This document shows positions 1-12,940 of a DNA stretch of 64,000 nucleotides, piece after piece. Every line of letters begins with the position of its first letter. Within the stretch, counting starts at the first letter, position 1. Below the pieces are notes generated by a model, which saw only the letters and a list, made by a program, of their open reading frames with translations, did not search any database and was not told the origin of the DNA. Made by a program: the position numbers and the translations under genes. The DNA is from Polytrichum commune. Its lineage: Eukaryota; Streptophyta; Polytrichopsida; Polytrichales; Polytrichaceae. The stretch spans positions 72,059,554 through 72,123,553 of the forward strand of contig OX485803.1 in NCBI GenBank assembly GCA_950295325.1, read 5' to 3'.

Positions 1-1
1 C

Positions 2-175
2 CGAGCTACTGCCCAGGAGCCTCCCCCTTCGGCAGCGTCCCCCCTGCACGTCAGTACCCGAGAGAGAGAGAGAATTGAGAGCGTCCTCCCACAACAGGGA
101 ACCCATTCCGAGGTTCCGGAAATTGAGCAGTTACCTAATCCGTTGGGGAGCCCCCCCCCCCCCCCCTTGAATGAA
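2..175 (+). pseudogene. Open proline/serine-rich coding tail, possibly retroelement-derived
   Basis: One frame is open from base 2 to a TGA near 175. It is rich in Pro, Ser and Glu and runs through a 16-base C tract (151-166) into a run of prolines. The composition resembles the low-complexity hinges of plant retrotransposon polyproteins, but no catalytic motif is visible and the left side lies outside the window. The C tract is a likely place for length variation or assembly error. It could also be the 3' end of an unrelated exon. Confidence 0.2.
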
Positions 176-479
176 CAACAACTTAGCCTAAAACCGGTTG
201 GTGCTTGCACACTCTCAACCACTTGTAGACCCGAAACAAACACCAAATCATGGCCTAAGGCCTTACCCTCTATTAATGCTAACTGAATCTTGACTTAATT
301 AATTATCTAACTCCCTTGATTCTACGACTAACTTCCAATTCCATTCTTCTAAGTAAAAGTCCAAGACTACTCTTATATCCTCCCCTAGATCAAATGCACT
401 CCCTACACCAAGATGTCACTCTTTTTATGTTTTTGTTTGCTTTGACCACATCAAAGCCTAAGTTCTAATGTACTTCTTG

Positions 480-790
480 AGTCTAAGTACGCATGTGGGC
501 ACCAGTTTGGGCTCACAGTGGGCCAAGCTAGCCTTGCATAGACCAATCCGGGATATAAGACAACATGCCCCATGTGCATACCTTATTCTAGATCCTAAAA
601 TTCTCTCAAAGTTTAAGAGGTGAAAAGAAAAAGACCCAAAACTTTCACCCAATTTCCGAAATGGGCTCTTATACACGATGAGTTAACAAGCTCTTAATAG
701 AAAGTCTTCTCAAAGAAGGATCAAACCCATGGTTTCATCCCTCTTTGAAGGACTTTATGGATAACTCTAATATCATGGATATTTCCAAAA
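480..790. repeat. Dispersed repeat family 1, copy 1
   Basis: About 270-300 bases here are recognisably the same as 11735-12000: both contain 'caagctagccttgcat', 'tattctagatcc', 'aatagaaagt' and 'tccctcttt' in the same order and spacing, with moderate divergence. A shorter related piece ('acatgtgggcac') occurs at 46700-46740. No terminal repeats or coding frame were found. The rest of 180-1770 shows no supportable gene. Confidence 0.5.
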
Positions 791-1775
791 AGTTGGGGGC
801 TTGAATGAATGGAAATCTATGCAAAAAGATAACCACTATTTTGCCAACACTAGTATGAGCGGAGGGTCTTAGGTTCAAAGGATACCGCTTTACCTAGTTA
901 GGAGGTGGATACTTTCTTATGGCCATAACACAAAATCCTAAACACAAATTGAATCCCTTGAACTACTGACCTTTGATAAATATAGTATAATCTCAAAGTT
1001 ATTATTTTATTATTATTTTATTTTGGGGGGGAGGGGGCACAAGTTGAGTTATTAACATGGTCATTATTCCGGTCATTCCAATTTGTCTCATTGAACAATC
1101 TATTAGCCCTCTGATAAAATATTCTTGTGCATGTTCTAGATGTTAGTGGTGAAACCAAAACTTTATTAAACATTTGGTCTTGAAACTTGGGAACAAGTTT
1201 GCTCTTTGAAAGACCACTTTCAGTGTATATTTTTGACAAAAAAATTGCAAGTTTTTGACATTTGATATGCAAAACTTGCACAAAAATAAATTGCACATCA
1301 ATTGACATGCACGGTTTAGATTCTGACATGTAGTGTGACTTGTGAAGAAAAATACCACACGTCAATTAACACTTTAGAAATTGAAATGACACGTACTACT
1401 AGGCATGTGACATTGAGGTGATATTTAAGAAGAAAATGTAGATGTCAATTGATATTCATTTTCATTTTTGAAATCGTCACGTGACACTTTGAATTTGAAG
1501 TTGAATGTCAAATGAAATATGTCAAACATACACATTGGCCACTTTGGTTGACGTCCCAACATGTGTGTAGTTGAGCATAAATTTATCACTTGACAACCCA
1601 ATGCAATTAAAATGAAAACCTAAATAGTGTGCATCCTATAGTTGAATGCCTACCACATTTACTTTTTGAAATATATAGAAGTGACTATGATGTCATATAA
1701 TTCTCAAGTCTCAACCTTGCTTGAGAAACCCGTTTTGGGTTCACATATGAGCTCACGGTTATGATCAAAGATGAA

Positions 1776-1798
1776 CTCTCTCTCTCTCTCTCTCTCTC
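1776..1798. repeat. (CT)n microsatellite
   Basis: An uninterrupted CT dinucleotide run of about 23 bases. Confidence 0.9.
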
Positions 1799-2049
1799 CC
1801 TCCATTAGAACATTTGATTGTAAGCTCTTACATTAATATACCTAGCAATTGTATTCTTTATAAATAAGACGATTATATATTCAGGAGATCCTAAATATAC
1901 ATACATGGAAAGTGGTCATACTTACCATGATGGAAATATAATAAGGATGTAGATGAATGGAACAAGATAACCATAGTTACAAACGTGACCCATGTCTCTA
2001 ACCCATGGTAAAAATAGGGTTTTCAAGAAACTTACCATAGATAAGAACT

Positions 2050-3900
2050 CCAATATAAACCCCTAACCCTAAAAAAACCTCATTTTTAACCATGCACGCA
2101 AGTGTGAGGTGAGGTTGGCTTTGTGCATACTCACTGGAGTAGTAGATACGTGGTAAAAGTGAGAGAAATTAGGGCTAATCATCAGGATGAGTATTCTATT
2201 TGGAGTGACCCAATTATGGCCAAGGAACGGGTTTGAACACCCATATGTCATGTTGCTATGAGTGTTGTTGTTTGAATTACTACAGTGCATTCGATCTAGT
2301 TTAAATGTGTGCAACATGGATAACAATTGGGTCATGTTATTATTTACCTCGTGTACGTAACTAATCCTCAAATGTCTGTTGGTTGGTTGCATGGGCACAT
2401 GTGAGGCATGCCCTTCACACCTTCAATACAATGATGTATTATGATTTTGACATTTTATGCAAATTTATTGATTGAAGTTACTAGGAACATTTCCCTTGTA
2501 AGTACTCCATACATGTGGTGGATTAGCTATATATGCTTTGAGGTGAAGCAAGAAGATAGGTGATTAAACTTCCAAGGTATGGAGCAGTCAAAATCAAACA
2601 TTTGTTGTTGGATACCATTTGATAGCAAATACCCTAAGAAAGGTACATATTCTTGCAAAGCAAATTAGGTTATGGCACAAATTGTCTATGTTGTACAACA
2701 CATCCAGTTAGGCATAATTGCAAATAACTTTATTATGCAAAATGTTATTGTGTTATCAAATAAGAAGATGCAAAAGAAATAGAAAGAGTCTTGTGGAAAT
2801 ACCCACCCACCCATCCTTGTTTTGCAATGATGAAGAAGTTGAAGGATTTGGCATTTGAAAATAGGAAGTTCAAACTTTGTAAATTTTTGCAAAGTCAACT
2901 CTCTCTCTCTATAGATAGATAGATAGATAGATAGATACACACACACACACACACACACACAATGTTTTTACCTTGCTTAAATGAATCGCACAAATAATAA
3001 AATATACCCCAAAGGACTAATTACTTTAGGGTTAGGTAAGTCTTACCTAACAAATATCCATCATTGATCTTATACCATGAATCTACATACAAGGATAGTT
3101 ACCTAATTTTATATTAAGTGAAAGGAAGCATGAGAACCTCTTTTCAAAGGTTAAGCCGCATGAGTAGTTGACCCTAAGTAACTTATGGGATTAGTGTAAA
3201 AGTGTGCGGCCGTGTGGGAGGTGTAGGCTAATTGCCTTATTCTTTGCTCACGCAAAATGGCTAAGGAACAAGTAGAATACTCAATAGCAGTTTGAGTATG
3301 TAATGATACAAAATGTATGCTTATGTCTTATTTGATTGTGTGACATATATAACAATTGCATTCTGATGCTATTCATCTTGTGTACGTTACTAACCCTCTC
3401 TTTGGATTTGGTTGGTGGCATTGGCATAGGTGATGCAAACCCTTCACAAATTTGGTTTGACGGCAAGTTTAGGTTCTTTATTTCATCTTCTTCAAAAATA
3501 ATGTGTGTATAATGCTTAGGCATTCTATAATGATGAAGAATGCATAGCAGTATTGAACTTAAGAGTGAACTATCGGAGCATACTTTAGACATAGCCTTCA
3601 TGCTTTTTTTGAAATTTGACTTTGTAAGCCTCGGATATGGAATGCCAATATTTAATACAACCTTAGGTGTTTGAATGCTCAAGGTTTTTAACTACTTAGA
3701 CATATACCAAGATGAAATAGTGGCAAAAGCATAGAGATAGATATGCAATGATGTCATCCTAAGGGATGGTCCCACCCACCCTCCCTAGATTTGCAAAGGT
3801 GAAAGGAAATGCAATCTTGACTTTTCATGTACCTGGTACGAACAAGACTTTTTATTTACAGGGAAGAGCATTCTTGCAACTAACCGCTTGTTCACCCATT
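2050..3900. repeat. Diverged tandem duplication (about 2.05-2.85 kb and 3.15-3.85 kb)
   Basis: Two adjacent stretches share a series of landmarks in the same order: 'ggccaaggaac'/'ggctaaggaac' (2219/3258), 'aacaattg' followed by 'gtgtacgt' and 'taactaa/tactaac' (2321-2365/3351-3395), 'ttggttgg..gcat' and 'cccttcaca' (2380-2415/3410-3450), and 'cccacccacc' then 'tttgcaa' (2800/3770). Identity is patchy, so the duplication is old. Short reverse-strand frames across it are not conserved between the copies, so I call no gene. Confidence 0.45.
2899..2962. repeat. Compound microsatellite (CT)n(GATA)n(CA)n
   Basis: Three simple-repeat motifs abut: CT units, then about six GATA/AGAT units, then about thirteen CA units. 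A reverse-strand reading frame across it is only a translation of the repeat. Confidence 0.95.
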
Positions 3901-5050
3901 GAATCTTCACTTTGACAATGAATAGGCTATTCATACAAGCTCCAAAAATAGCGAGGAAAGTGGCTACCAACACAATTTAGATTTGCTAATCATCTTGCAC
4001 TAATTATGTGCTTCATGTCCTACAAGAAGTGGGTGTAGAGAGTAAAGTGTTTGTTTAAGACCCGCCTACCTTAGGACCACTTCATACACGAGACTGAGAG
4101 CCATGACCAATACACTTCAAGCACTCTCATTGGTGGAAAAGGCGGAGCCGGTCCAAATTCACTTCACAATACACTTAAGGGACCAACGGAGTATGTGAAT
4201 GCAAAATGGATGTAAAGTCTACGTGGATCCTACATGGCATCGAATGGATCATGCTTCATGATCGCTTGGACCATTTTCAAAAACCACCTCTTGGAGGTAG
4301 GCCTAACACAAAACGGGGAGATCATGACACTCCGAACGCTCACAACCGTTGATTTATTCTATTGTATCATGTATGAGGACTCGCATGAATAGAAATCCAT
4401 TGAAGTAGCATTTGATTGAAGGCCTAGTCACATATGACTTCACACTACACTTGAGGGTCCGTGACCACACTACATGATTTTGTAGGTGTGTTGGGACAAC
4501 CTTTGGACACTTTCTTTTGGGCTCTCACAATCTCATGGTCATGGCTCTTGGCTTGTGTGTGAAGTGGCCCTTAGGTTACTGTTACTCATAATTCACGCAC
4601 CTCCACCCCAAATGCGCCTCGGCTCTACTTCAACTCTTTCAATCTCAGAAGTAATCAATGAATTTGAGTGTATGGTCACAGTCCTTCCTTCCCATCATGA
4701 ATTTATAATGGGTCATGGTCATACTACCATCAAAGCTTGCTTCTAATTTGTTATTACATATTCAAATCGCACATTATTTGCGACATGTCACTCCCGCATT
4801 GGTGAGGACTTGAATGAAATTCACATGGCGGGCCCCAATTGACATCGTCAAAACTTTGCATATGTTGGTTTTGTAAGCGAAACGTGTGAAAATATGGGCC
4901 ATGATTTGTAAAGCCATTGTTGAATTTGTCATCCACAATTTTGGTCCAATAGGGTTGATAGTCTTATCACCGATTCCCCTAGTTATATTAAAGAATTTTA
5001 TTAGGTAGCATTGGAAACACGCCAAGTTCCCCATACATACATGACCTAGA
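3900..5050. other. Intergenic, no supported feature
   Basis: No coding frame with plausible composition, splice structure or family resemblance was seen. The 86-codon frame at 4486-4746 has no recognisable domain and is not called. Confidence 0.6.
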
Positions 5051-5575
5051 AAACTGAGAAGAGGAAAGTGGATGATGAGGTGGTTATTGACCAACAGAGA
5101 ATCGCTCATTTTAGAGTATAAGGTTCTCAAAACTTGTCATAAAAGTTTCCATGAAGGCATAATATCATCCATACTTCTTAGATTATGTTCCCGAGTTGAT
5201 TAATTATGACTAATAATCAACTTAAGAAAGAGGATGACTTGCCACTCCTATTTGAGTTGGTTATCAATCATAATTGATCGTCTCCTGAACAAAATTTGGA
5301 ATTTATGGATGATATTGTGTTTCCATGAATGGAACATAGAGACAAGTTTTTAATGACCCTTATGTTCTTGAATGAGCGATAATTTATGGACTTTAATAAC
5401 CCTTATGTTTTTTAATGAGCGATAATGAGAGGATTTTATAAGTTATTCATGGACAACCAATCGACTTGGGAACATGATGTAAGATATATGAATAGTGTTG
5501 TGCCTCCATGGATGAAAACGTGTGACGAATTCTGATAACCATTCTGCTCTTGGATGAGCGATCGGGCCATGTGCG
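5050..5575. repeat. Dispersed repeat family 2, copy 1, with internal repetition
   Basis: The motif 'gatgatattg..cctccatgg..' followed by 'ttctgataaccattctgct' and 'cttggatgagcgat' occurs at 5460-5570, and a related version at 34610-34700. Inside this copy a shorter unit ('ttatgttcttgaatgagcga', 'ttatgttttttaatgagcga') is repeated at about 5360 and 5405. No terminal repeats were identified. Confidence 0.45.
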
Positions 5576-5579
5576 GAAA

Positions 5580-6835
5580 TAGGCCCCCGAATCACAGGGA
5601 ACGTCTAGTTTCCATACTCCGGGCACTGTTCTGCCCCCTTGGGAACGTGGGAGCTTGACGGGGATATAGGAGGCATAGTTGGAGGTAGTTACCGCGCGAT
5701 ATCAGGAACCCGCCCCACGCAAATAGGTTGTCTCTTCTCTTTCCCCTGTTCCAACTCCGACATGCACTATTTTCCGGCTTCGTTCCTCGCCAGCACCGAT
5801 TCATGGACTAATTCTTGCGCGTAGGAAGTATTTGTAGTGAAATTTCCTCTGGTTCGTAGGTCCTCTCCCTTGTGCTGCCATTTACAAGAAGGTTTGTTAT
5901 TTCTTGACTGCGAAGCTTCGACAACTTCCGTGAGGGCGAGAGTTGTGTTCCTCTTCCTCGCGTTGTCGGTGCGCTAAACCGAGGTAACCGATTTTGGTAC
6001 ATCTCCATTTTTTTGGATCTTCGCAACAACTATTGGAATTGAAACCTTGTCGAAAGGTTTATGTTACCAGTCAAAGCAATTTTGAATGTCTTCCTTAATC
6101 AAAGGACTAGCATTTGTAACATAGATTTGAGCCTTCCAATCACATGGACATACAGTCGTTTCAGTACGTAATTGTCGAGGAAGTGGCAACTTCTAAGTTC
6201 TGCTAATTTGAGTTCGCCTGTGTGCTCTGCAGGTGAGGGCGACGACGTCGTGTAACTTAATCAATATTCCTGTGAGCATGGGGGTCTCATTAGGGAGCGG
6301 ATGACACTAGTGAACGGATTGCGCTCGTTCATCTGAGATTTAATTGGACTTTCTGTCTGAGAATCGATAGGGGAGCGACGACGTTTCGCTCCGTCTGCAT
6401 TCATATGATTCCCGCATTCAACTTGGTGAGCTCTCAAATTCACTTCGATCAGAATTTGCATCCGTAGGCAGCAGTTTGCAGTTGCTTGTCAGTCCCCGAG
6501 TTCATCGCCATTCAATTGCTGCTTCTTATTATGGTCCCTGTTCCTCGCGTGAGATACTCTGCTTAAATTGAAATCAAAATGGCGTAGGCCTCTATCTACA
6601 CGGCTTCCTGCATCGGAGCACAAATAATCACTTGCCACGAGCTTCACATTGATTATACCGATTTTATACCTTCACATGGAGAATCATTCATCACGATAGA
6701 TTATAATAAACACCTACTTATGATAGTTTTTACTTTAAGGACGACGTTTGCGTATGTGCTGCTAACGTTCCAAATTACTACAGGATTGACAGGACATTCA
6801 GTTTTCTTCTTGTTGGAGCCTCCAGTATCTCCACC
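5580..6835 (+). promoter_or_regulatory. Upstream region of the WEB-family gene, possible 5'UTR intron
   Basis: This stretch is richer in GC than the surrounding spacer, as expected for a promoter and 5'UTR. A good donor (GCAG/GTGAGG, intron from 6233) and an acceptor (TACTACAG, ending 6783) could define a 5'UTR intron of about 550 bases ending 52 bases before the start codon. This is inference. No clear TATA box was assigned, and the short reverse-strand frames here look like shadows. Confidence 0.3.
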
Positions 6836-9800
6836 ATGGCAGAAATTGACACAACAGCACCGTTCGCATCCGTCAGAGATGCGGTGAACATGTTTGGTGA
6901 GCGTTCTCCTGTTAAAACACAGCGAATATTTCCAACTGTCAATGCTGCAAATACAGAGGTAACTACTCCTCGCCAACGCTTACTTACTGACCTACTAAGG
7001 AGACGTAACCGTGATCTCAAATGCTTTAACAATACAGTTCTGTACATTTTCATAGTTCTAGGAGGTGTATATTTAGTGTAGTGGAATGCACTTCATTGAT
7101 AAGGTGTTTGTGTGACATTCTGTTCGGCATTCTGCTGAGTAGACACTTCAGTTTGTATGTTATTTACGATTGTCAGTTACATTTCGAGGCAATTTTGCTA
7201 TGTCTCTCATTTTTCCACAACATAAGCATCTCAAAGGAGATTGTCCTTAGAGAAATTCATTTATCAGCTTGGGAAGTCACTAGAAGAACTCCTCCGCACA
7301 TGCCTGGCTATGGCCTGATGCCCTGCTAATTACAAATTGTGGCAGAAAATCATCTCCCTCGAGACCGATTTGCATCAAACGCGACAGGAACTGGCGCAGA
7401 TCCAATTACACCTGGCAACGGCAGAGAGCAAAGCAGCCGGAGCTTTGAAGGAGTTGGCTGAGACGAAATCCGTTCTGGAGGAAAACAAGAAGAAAGCAGA
7501 AAAGGCTTCTGCATCGACAAATTTGGCATGGCAGGCTCACTTGGATGCAACTTTGGAAAAGCTTGCACACATGTCGACAGAAATCGAGAATCGAATCTTA
7601 AAGACAAACAATGTTGAAGTGGAGCTGGAAGAGGCGAGAGCACAACAAAAGAACACACTCTCAGCTCTCAAAGACGCGGAAGAGGAGAATAGTAGGTTAA
7701 AAGAAGAAATGGTCAGTAAAACAAATGCTTTAATGGAGACCCAAGAGCGAGAAGCTAAAGAACAGGCCAACCTAGCTGCGCAGAGGATAGACGACCTCCT
7801 CAAAGATCTGTGTGCATCTAAGGATTTGCTTGCAAAAACTGATCTGGCTCGACAACGAGCCGAAAAGGAATTGCTGATGAGTAGAGAGGAAGAGTCTGAA
7901 AGGTTGAACGACGCATCTACCACAGCAGCTGTAGAAATTGAGAAGTTGAGAAGCGAATTAAAAGATGCTGAAGGAAAGCAAGAAGAAATTATTGCTGCCG
8001 TGGAGAAGCTAAAGGATGAACTCAATTCCACAAAAGAATCTGAGAAAATGGCGTTAAGAAGAGGATCGGAAGCCAATTTGAACCTTCAGAGGATGAAGAT
8101 CGATGTTGAGGATGGAAAACTGGCTCAAGAGAAGGTATGATTAATCAATACCTTCTCATATGAGCATTTCCTCACATTGAACTCAAAGCAGATTTTAACT
8201 GTGCAGAGTCTTTTGACTCTGCATCTAATATTGCTAGTTACCTCATTCACTCAAGATTTTTGGGTTCCGTTCTCTACACAAATATTGTAGCATGTGATCA
8301 TAAATCTGTCATTGCCATACCAGAAGTGTTTTATACTATTGCCAATTGACTACTAGCCTACATGCTTTGTTTTAAGGAGATGAATAGAATGATGTTTATA
8401 TGAGCTTCGTTGTTATTTATTTAGTGTTTTCCATTGATTGAAGGCCAGGGTGCTACTTATTCAACTGGATGAAACAAATGTAAAGTTGAAGACTGCAACA
8501 GAGCAAGAGAAGAGCTTGTTGGCATCTTTAGCGTCACTCAAGGCTGAGCTGAAAAATACCAACACTGAGCTTTCAAATTGGAAGAAAGAAGCTGAAGAGT
8601 CTTCTGCAGAGATGGAGGAACAATTGAGTCAACTTCAACGTGACTTAGACGTTGCCCTTCTAGGAGAGGATAAAGCCAGAGCATCTATAACCAGACTAAA
8701 TGATGCATTGCACCAGGTTAGTGAAATAGTCTCATTGAAATTTGTGTCAAGCAAAAATTTAAATATTGCAGAAGAGAGGCTGTACGAAATGATTCTTGTA
8801 TTTCGTTGTTTCAATCACATCTTCCGATATTAAAAATATCCTGAGATATCACTGCATGCCATTGTTCATATTCTTCAGTAGTACCGCTCTCAACGTCATA
8901 AGGACCGAAAGAGTAGGTGAATCTAGGGGTAGAGTTTACTCAAGCTAAAGAGGTCCTTTGTAAAAAGGAAACCAAAGACTTAGAATCAGTTTTCACCGAA
9001 GATGATCGTTTTTAAAAGCTCGAGAAACCAAAATTGTTTAACATTTCTAAGTTGACGTTGTAGTATATAAATGGAACGCCGACACTTGTAACTTGGAAGT
9101 TATAGCTAAACCTCTTATAATTTTGAATAAAACATGTATTCTACAACCAGATGAGTGCAGAAGCAAATGAAGCGAAATCTACTGCAGCCCAAGCGATGGG
9201 GGAAGCTGCACAAAAGAAGCTAGAATTGGAGCAAACCCTGGCTCATAGTTGCACGTTAGAAAGTCGGTTGCAGGCGGCATGCAGGGAGAAAGAGGCAGCA
9301 CAAGCATCCGAAGCATTTGCTCTTGCAGAGGTTTGTAACCTTTGCAAGTTAGGCAGGGTTTGGCTCTCATCGTGGGAAATATTAATTGGAAAGCTTAATG
9401 TCTAAGACCATTCAATTAAACCTCATCACCTTAAGAGGAAATTGAACTGTCTCTCAGTAGGATTTTCTGCATTGGCTGAACCTACATCTGGACATGGACA
9501 CCATTAGTATTGATGTTTGTTTTCATTTGTGTTAGTGGATTCTGTTCATAGCACATCAATATCATTCTAACTGGAGGTGCAAAGATGACCTCTTCCAGAT
9601 CAAATATTTGAAAGCAAGGACAGGAGTTGATGTAGAATTCAAGAAAGATGGACCAAATGTGACAGTATCTTGTCTCGAGTATGAGACACTACAAAAGCAG
9701 GTGCTTGACTCAATTGATTTGGCTAACAAACGAGTAGCAGCTGCTCTAGCCCAGGTTAGTTCTTATGTATGGTTTTCATTTTGTCAAATCTTATCATGTA

Positions 9801-10994
9801 ACTACTTGGGGAAGAGAAGGGGGACACATGATGCACATTTGAAAACTAGGTGGGAAAAACCATAGTTTTGAATCTACCTCTTACTTAAATTGAAGGCGTG
9901 CATAGTCTACCATGAACATACCCTTCTTTTCAGTCTTCTATGCTGGAAGCTTAGTTCGTTGTGTCACTTGTCTCTTTATAACCAATTTCTATACATCTGA
10001 TAGCCTCACAAATAGATTGGATTCATGGCAGCCAGGCTAAGGGTCCTGTAAAAACCTATCCCCTATAGGTTTATGGCTAATTCATTCCAAATTAATCTCA
10101 TCAGACTAATTTGGGGTCTTTGATGCTTATTCTGGGGTCGAATATTCTTCAAAGTCAATTCTGAGTTATAAGATGTTCCAACACTTCCACCAACTTACAT
10201 GGCTGCCACAAATCCTTGGCCCTCACCAATAGGTACCCTCCTGGAAAATACTGTGCTGTGGCGGTCGATTTCAAACATATGTATATATTACACGCCTTAA
10301 AGAGAGTAACCCGAATGTATGCCATTGAGGCACACAATTTGTTGGGAGGGATTTATGGATAAGTATCCATGTATTTTTTTTATAAGCTTTCAGTGAAGCC
10401 TGCTTCTGAGTGGTCAGCCATCTCTCTGATACTTCTGATCTCTCTCTCTCTAATTCTTGTCTTTGAGGCCCTCCATATTTGATGCAAGTCCATACCCCCA
10501 GAACATAAACCAATTAACCAGCTTTGAATTGCTAGGCTGATGCAGCAAAGGCCGGAGAGTTAGAGATGATCATCAAAATGGAGGCAGCTAAGAACTTGGT
10601 AGATGCAAGCCAAATAGCCCTGAAACAGTCTATCCAAAGAGCAGAGGCAGCCGAGGCTGCTAAGTCTGCAGTTGAAAGGGAGCTTCGGAGGTGGAGATCG
10701 GAGAGTGAGCAACGGCAAAAAGCTACTGTTGCAGCAGTGATACAAGCAGTTGGCTGTAACGGAACTGAGCAGAAGAGTCATCCTGTCGGGAATGGGGAAG
10801 GCCCTCTGTACCGAAGGACCTTTGCAAACCCTGAGGCCGTTGCAGAATGTCAGAATGCGGTCCCCATCCGTGCTCCACAACCAAGAGAGTCGCTTGCCCA
10901 GGTGTTACAGTACAACTTCCCTTCAGATGAGAAGGCAAAGAAGAACAACATCTCCACAAAGCTGGGCTCTTACTTCACCAAGAAAGTCAAATAA
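6836..10994 (+). CDS. WEB-family (DUF827) coiled-coil protein, six exons
   Basis: Exons are 6836-6958, 7346-8134, 8444-8716, 9151-9330, 9599-9754 and 10536-10994. All introns are GT...AG and phase 0, giving 659 residues. The ATG sits in a good context (CCACCATGG). Residues 1-21 contain the family-type N-terminal segment TAPFASVRDAVNMFG (7-21). Residues 42 to about 570 are almost pure Glu/Lys/Ala/Leu heptad-like coiled coil. ASEAFALAE (447-455), LANKRVAAALAQ (496-507) and VERELRRW (553-560) match the WEB pattern, and the C terminus is basic (KLGSYFTKKVK, 649-659). Known family members (WEB1, PMI2 and relatives) support the chloroplast photorelocation response through actin; the exact role of this member is inference. 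No frameshift or stop interrupts it. Introns hold no other gene. The minus-strand frame inside exon 2 is a shadow. Confidence 0.88.
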
Positions 10995-11734
10995 AAGACA
11001 TGCATTTTGGACTACATAAGCGGTCAGAGGAGAGTGGCTGTGAACGTCCACGTACTCAAGCCGTTTGTGGGTCATTACCAGTCTGCTCAACAACAGAAAC
11101 TGGAGGTTATCGATGGAATGCTCTTTGCCTGGATGGAAATATATGGGTGAGCTGTTCGACGTGGTCTCCTCTTGGATGAGTGACCCGTTATAGTTTCCTA
11201 ACCCATCTCTCCTGAATTCATATCTTTGGCCTAGGGCCATCAAATCAATTCTAGTCTTACAAGAGCCATCTCTTGGCAGAATGACTATATAGCGAACCGG
11301 GTTGACCTTGTGTAGGAAAAACGTTCAACCACAAATATCTTTAGATCCAACAAGAGCCTCGATGCGAACCTGGAGGTTGGCGCAGATGAGCCATTTTGAT
11401 GTGGAACAAGCATTTGCAACGACATGGATGCATAAAGTACACGGAGCTTCGGAACAAAAATATCCCAAGTGAACTCAGAAGGAATAGGCATGTGGATGCA
11501 CATGCCATGACATGCCGCTCTCTTTGCAGGCATGGTTATATGTTAGTGTGTGCTACAAAATAACACATACAATAGAGCTCTTTGTAAAGTAAAGGAGATG
11601 AAACCATGGGTGTAGTCCCAAACCTTGAGTTCATGAGAACTAACACAAAGTCACCCAAGTTTTCTTAACGCTTAAATTACCACACACAGAGTGGTGTCGA
11701 GCTATTAAAAGCCAATTTTTTAGCTTGTCCTAAC
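10995..11734. other. 3' flank of the WEB-family gene, no further gene seen
   Basis: The 3'UTR of the upstream gene presumably starts here. No clear AATAAA signal could be assigned, and short frames on both strands show no recognisable domain. Confidence 0.5.
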
Positions 11735-12000
11735 AGGATGGATGGACCAAGCTAGCCTTGCATTGGCCGATATGAGATCTAGGACAGTGGCTCTCATGTG
11801 CCTACCCTATTCTAGATCCAAAAATTTCTCTCAGTTTGTGAGGTTGAAAGAGGAGGTCCCAAAAGTTTCACCCAACTCTCAAAATAGGCTCCAATATATG
11901 ATGAGCAAACTTTCCCTTAATAGAAAGTTTTTCCAAAGAAGGATCAAATCCACAATCTTGTCCCTCTTTGAGGGACTTTAAGGATTGATATCTTCCTGAT
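11735..12000. repeat. Dispersed repeat family 1, copy 2
   Basis: Matches 480-790 in the same orientation, with shared landmarks such as 'caagctagccttgcat', 'tattctagatcc' and 'aatagaaagt'. Confidence 0.5.
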
Positions 12001-12655
12001 GTCAACTCAGCAATTGGTGTCAAGACCCATGTTTCGGATTTGCAGAATGCCTTTCGATGAATAGCGAAAGGATTCATGCATGGCCTGAATCCACAGGTGC
12101 TGCTTAGAGCAAAGGCTCAGCTGACCTAAATCGGGGTCTGAATCTCTCTTTGTAGAAGAAAAAGAACATTATTAGATGCTTCCGCAATGACATTAGGTAG
12201 TCATGTCACCCAGTGTTTAAGTTTGAAGTGTGCACATGCATTTCAATGTGAAGGGCTTCAAAATAATCACACTTCACTCAAACTTTCAGAGTTTTTTGCA
12301 ACACTTCATAAAAAAAACTTGATATTGGCCATTTTCTATTGAATTTGAAAATAATATGATGTCTCACTATATTGAAGAAGTGCATGCAATAAAATGATGG
12401 ACTAAAATTATTAAGATTCCCTACATAATGCATTTAATCATCTTCCAACTCCAAAGGCAAAAACCCTTTGGTGTCGTGTAAAAAAGTTTGCTAAGAGAAA
12501 ACACAAAGTTTCTAGCTACAACTAGCATAAGCCAATGATGGGGAAAAATCAAAACTTTAAATCCAAAACTCTAGAAGGAAACATGGGAGAGAGAAAATGA
12601 GAGAGAAAATACGTTGGGAGAGGAAGACTCCCCCCCTTTTTTGTATATCCACTCA

Positions 12656-12940
12656 CACTTTAGACAACTTTATAGCTTTAAACAACTTTCTAACTTCAAG
12701 TAACTAACTCTAGACAACTCATTATCTTTAGACAATTATGTAACTTTAATCAACTAACTCTAGACAACTCATTATCTTTAGACAATTATGTAACTTTAAT
12801 CAACTAACTCTAGACAACTCATTATCTTTAGACAACTATCTAACTTTAAACAACTAACTTTAGACAAGTCATTGTCTTTAGACAACTATCTATCTTTAGA
12901 CAACTATCTAACCTAAAACAACTAACTCTAGACAACTAGG
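12656..12940. repeat. 50-bp tandem repeat array built on TAGACAACT
   Basis: A 50-base unit containing 'caactaactctagacaactc' followed by 'attatctttagacaattatg' is repeated about five times, best preserved at 12701-12850 and decaying at both ends. The submotif (T/A)AGACAACT recurs within the unit. No coding frame is present. Confidence 0.85.

Noticed and set aside
2686-2958. Frame beginning with a Cys-Val run
   Set aside because: It translates the compound microsatellite at 2899-2962.
7537-8076. 179-codon Ser/Ala/Phe-rich frame on the minus strand
   Set aside because: It lies wholly within exon 2 of the WEB-family gene; its composition is the complement of Glu/Lys/Leu codons, so it is a shadow.
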